From Acidimicrobiaceae bacterium (GTDB taxonomy: Bacteria; Actinomycetota; Acidimicrobiia; Acidimicrobiales; UBA8190), in NCBI GenBank assembly GCA_003131945.1, contig PKWD01000229.1, positions 11,689-18,204 on the forward strand: 6,516 nt of DNA. The letters are read 5' to 3'. The translations under genes were made by a program, and so were the position numbers. Each line of letters opens with the position of its first letter. The first letter of the stretch is position 1. Below the pieces are notes generated by a model. The model searched no databases. It had not been told where the DNA came from and worked only from the letters and a program-made list of their open reading frames with translations. This document shows, piece after piece, positions 5,930 through 6,516 of this stretch.

Positions 5930-6516
5930 ACTGTCACCTTGGACAAGCGGGTCGATGACTTCATCGGAACGAAGCGCCAGTTGTTCATCGACGGTCGGTG
6001 GGTCGACTCGGCATCGGGCCGGACATTCGAGACGCCCAATCCGGCCACCGGAGAGACCTTGGCCACGGTGGCCGAGGGGGACGCCGAGGACATCAACCGT
6101 GCTGTCACCGCCGCCCGCAAGGCGTTCGAGGACGGTCCGTGGAGTCGCATGACACCGTCCGATCGCGGGCGGATCATCTGGCGGATCGGCGACCTGATCC
6201 TCGACCACGTCGACGAGCTGGCCCAACTCGAGACCCTCGACAACGGCAAACCTCTCACCGTGGCCACCGGGGCCGATGTGCCGTTGGCCGCCGACATGTT
6301 CCACTACATGGCCGGCTGGGCCACCAAGATCGAGGGCAACTCCATCAACATCTCGGTCCCCTACGCGCCGGGCGCCAACTTCCACGCCTACACGTTGCGC
6401 GAACCGGTGGGCGTGGTGGGCCAGATCATCCCCTGGAACTTCCCGTTGCTCATGGCGGCGTGGAAACTCGGCCCCGCCCTGGCCACCGGGAACTGCGTGG
6501 TGCTCAAGCCGGCCGA
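5927..6516 (+). CDS. NAD(P)-dependent aldehyde dehydrogenase, N-terminal part, 3' end outside window
   Basis: Oxidises an aldehyde to the carboxylic acid with NAD(P)+; the substrate cannot be told from this part. 196 complete codons are visible of a family usually near 490-500 residues. Seen are the N-terminal strand QLFIDGRWVDSASGRTFETPNPATGE (around residues 18-43; key blocks LFIDGRWV and NPATGE), AARKAFEDGPWSRM (62-75), LAQLETLDNGKPL (98-110), REPVGVVGQIIPWNFPLLMA with the PWNFP coenzyme-site motif at 169-173, and KLGPALATGNCVVLKPA with Lys194 in the usual cofactor position. The catalytic Glu and Cys lie beyond the window. The sequence resembles the class 1 (ALDH1/betaine aldehyde type) branch. 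It is a separate unit after tRNA-Thr, with its own leader and a strong ribosome binding site. Confidence 0.95.
   Translation, partial: MTVTLDKRVDDFIGTKRQLFIDGRWVDSASGRTFETPNPATGETLATVAEGDAEDINRAVTAARKAFEDGPWSRMTPSDRGRIIWRIGDLILDHVDELAQLETLDNGKPLTVATGADVPLAADMFHYMAGWATKIEGNSINISVPYAPGANFHAYTLREPVGVVGQIIPWNFPLLMAAWKLGPALATGNCVVLKPA

Noticed and set aside
5651..6385. A long minus-strand frame (244 codons) across tRNA-Thr and the aldehyde dehydrogenase start
   Set aside because: It is antisense to a clear tRNA and a clear enzyme gene. Its GIRTPDLRITSALLWPTELPRH piece (GIRTPDLR...LPRH) is the reverse translation of a tRNA, a well-known false protein.

Overview
The window is high-GC DNA with codon use and gene order typical of Actinomycetota. 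The run topA – tmk – holB on the plus strand, a TopA with GR(F/Y)GPY repeats and a lysine-rich tail, and a GTG start overlapping the preceding stop all fit that phylum. Acidimicrobiia is my guess at the class, but nothing here proves it.

Positions 1-3622 form a housekeeping replication/nucleotide block on the plus strand: the 3' two thirds of DNA topoisomerase I (topA), then thymidylate kinase (tmk) 20 nt later, then the DNA polymerase III delta-prime subunit (holB), which starts inside the tmk stop codon. The three are tightly packed and probably co-transcribed. They serve supercoiling control, dTTP supply and clamp loading.

Directly after holB, on the opposite strand, lies a solo tnpB of the IS200/IS605/IS607 group (3696-5092, minus) with no tnpA. 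The gene reads as one TnpB protein only if one base is added in a run of six C. As written it is split into an N-terminal frame and a RuvC/zinc-finger frame. Its RuvC-II position has Gly-Asp instead of the usual Glu-Asp, and a Glu occurs instead in a DERGTS motif before the zinc finger. The 3' end of tnpB and the 75 bases beyond it, up to the holB stop codon, hold nested inverted repeats that look like the element's right end and guide-RNA (omega RNA/reRNA) scaffold. The left end could not be located.

Positions 5093-5691 hold no gene I recognise. Part of it is clearly less GC-rich than the rest and may include element left end, old insertion debris or an orphan ORF. A complete tRNA-Thr (anticodon CGT, CCA encoded) lies at 5692-5768. 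After a short leader with several inverted repeats and a strong Shine-Dalgarno sequence, an NAD(P)-dependent aldehyde dehydrogenase gene starts at 5927 and runs off the window.

The most interesting part is the tnpB locus: a possibly rearranged RuvC active site, a frameshift exactly on a heptamer of the C CCC CCA type, and a structured right end abutting an essential replication gene.
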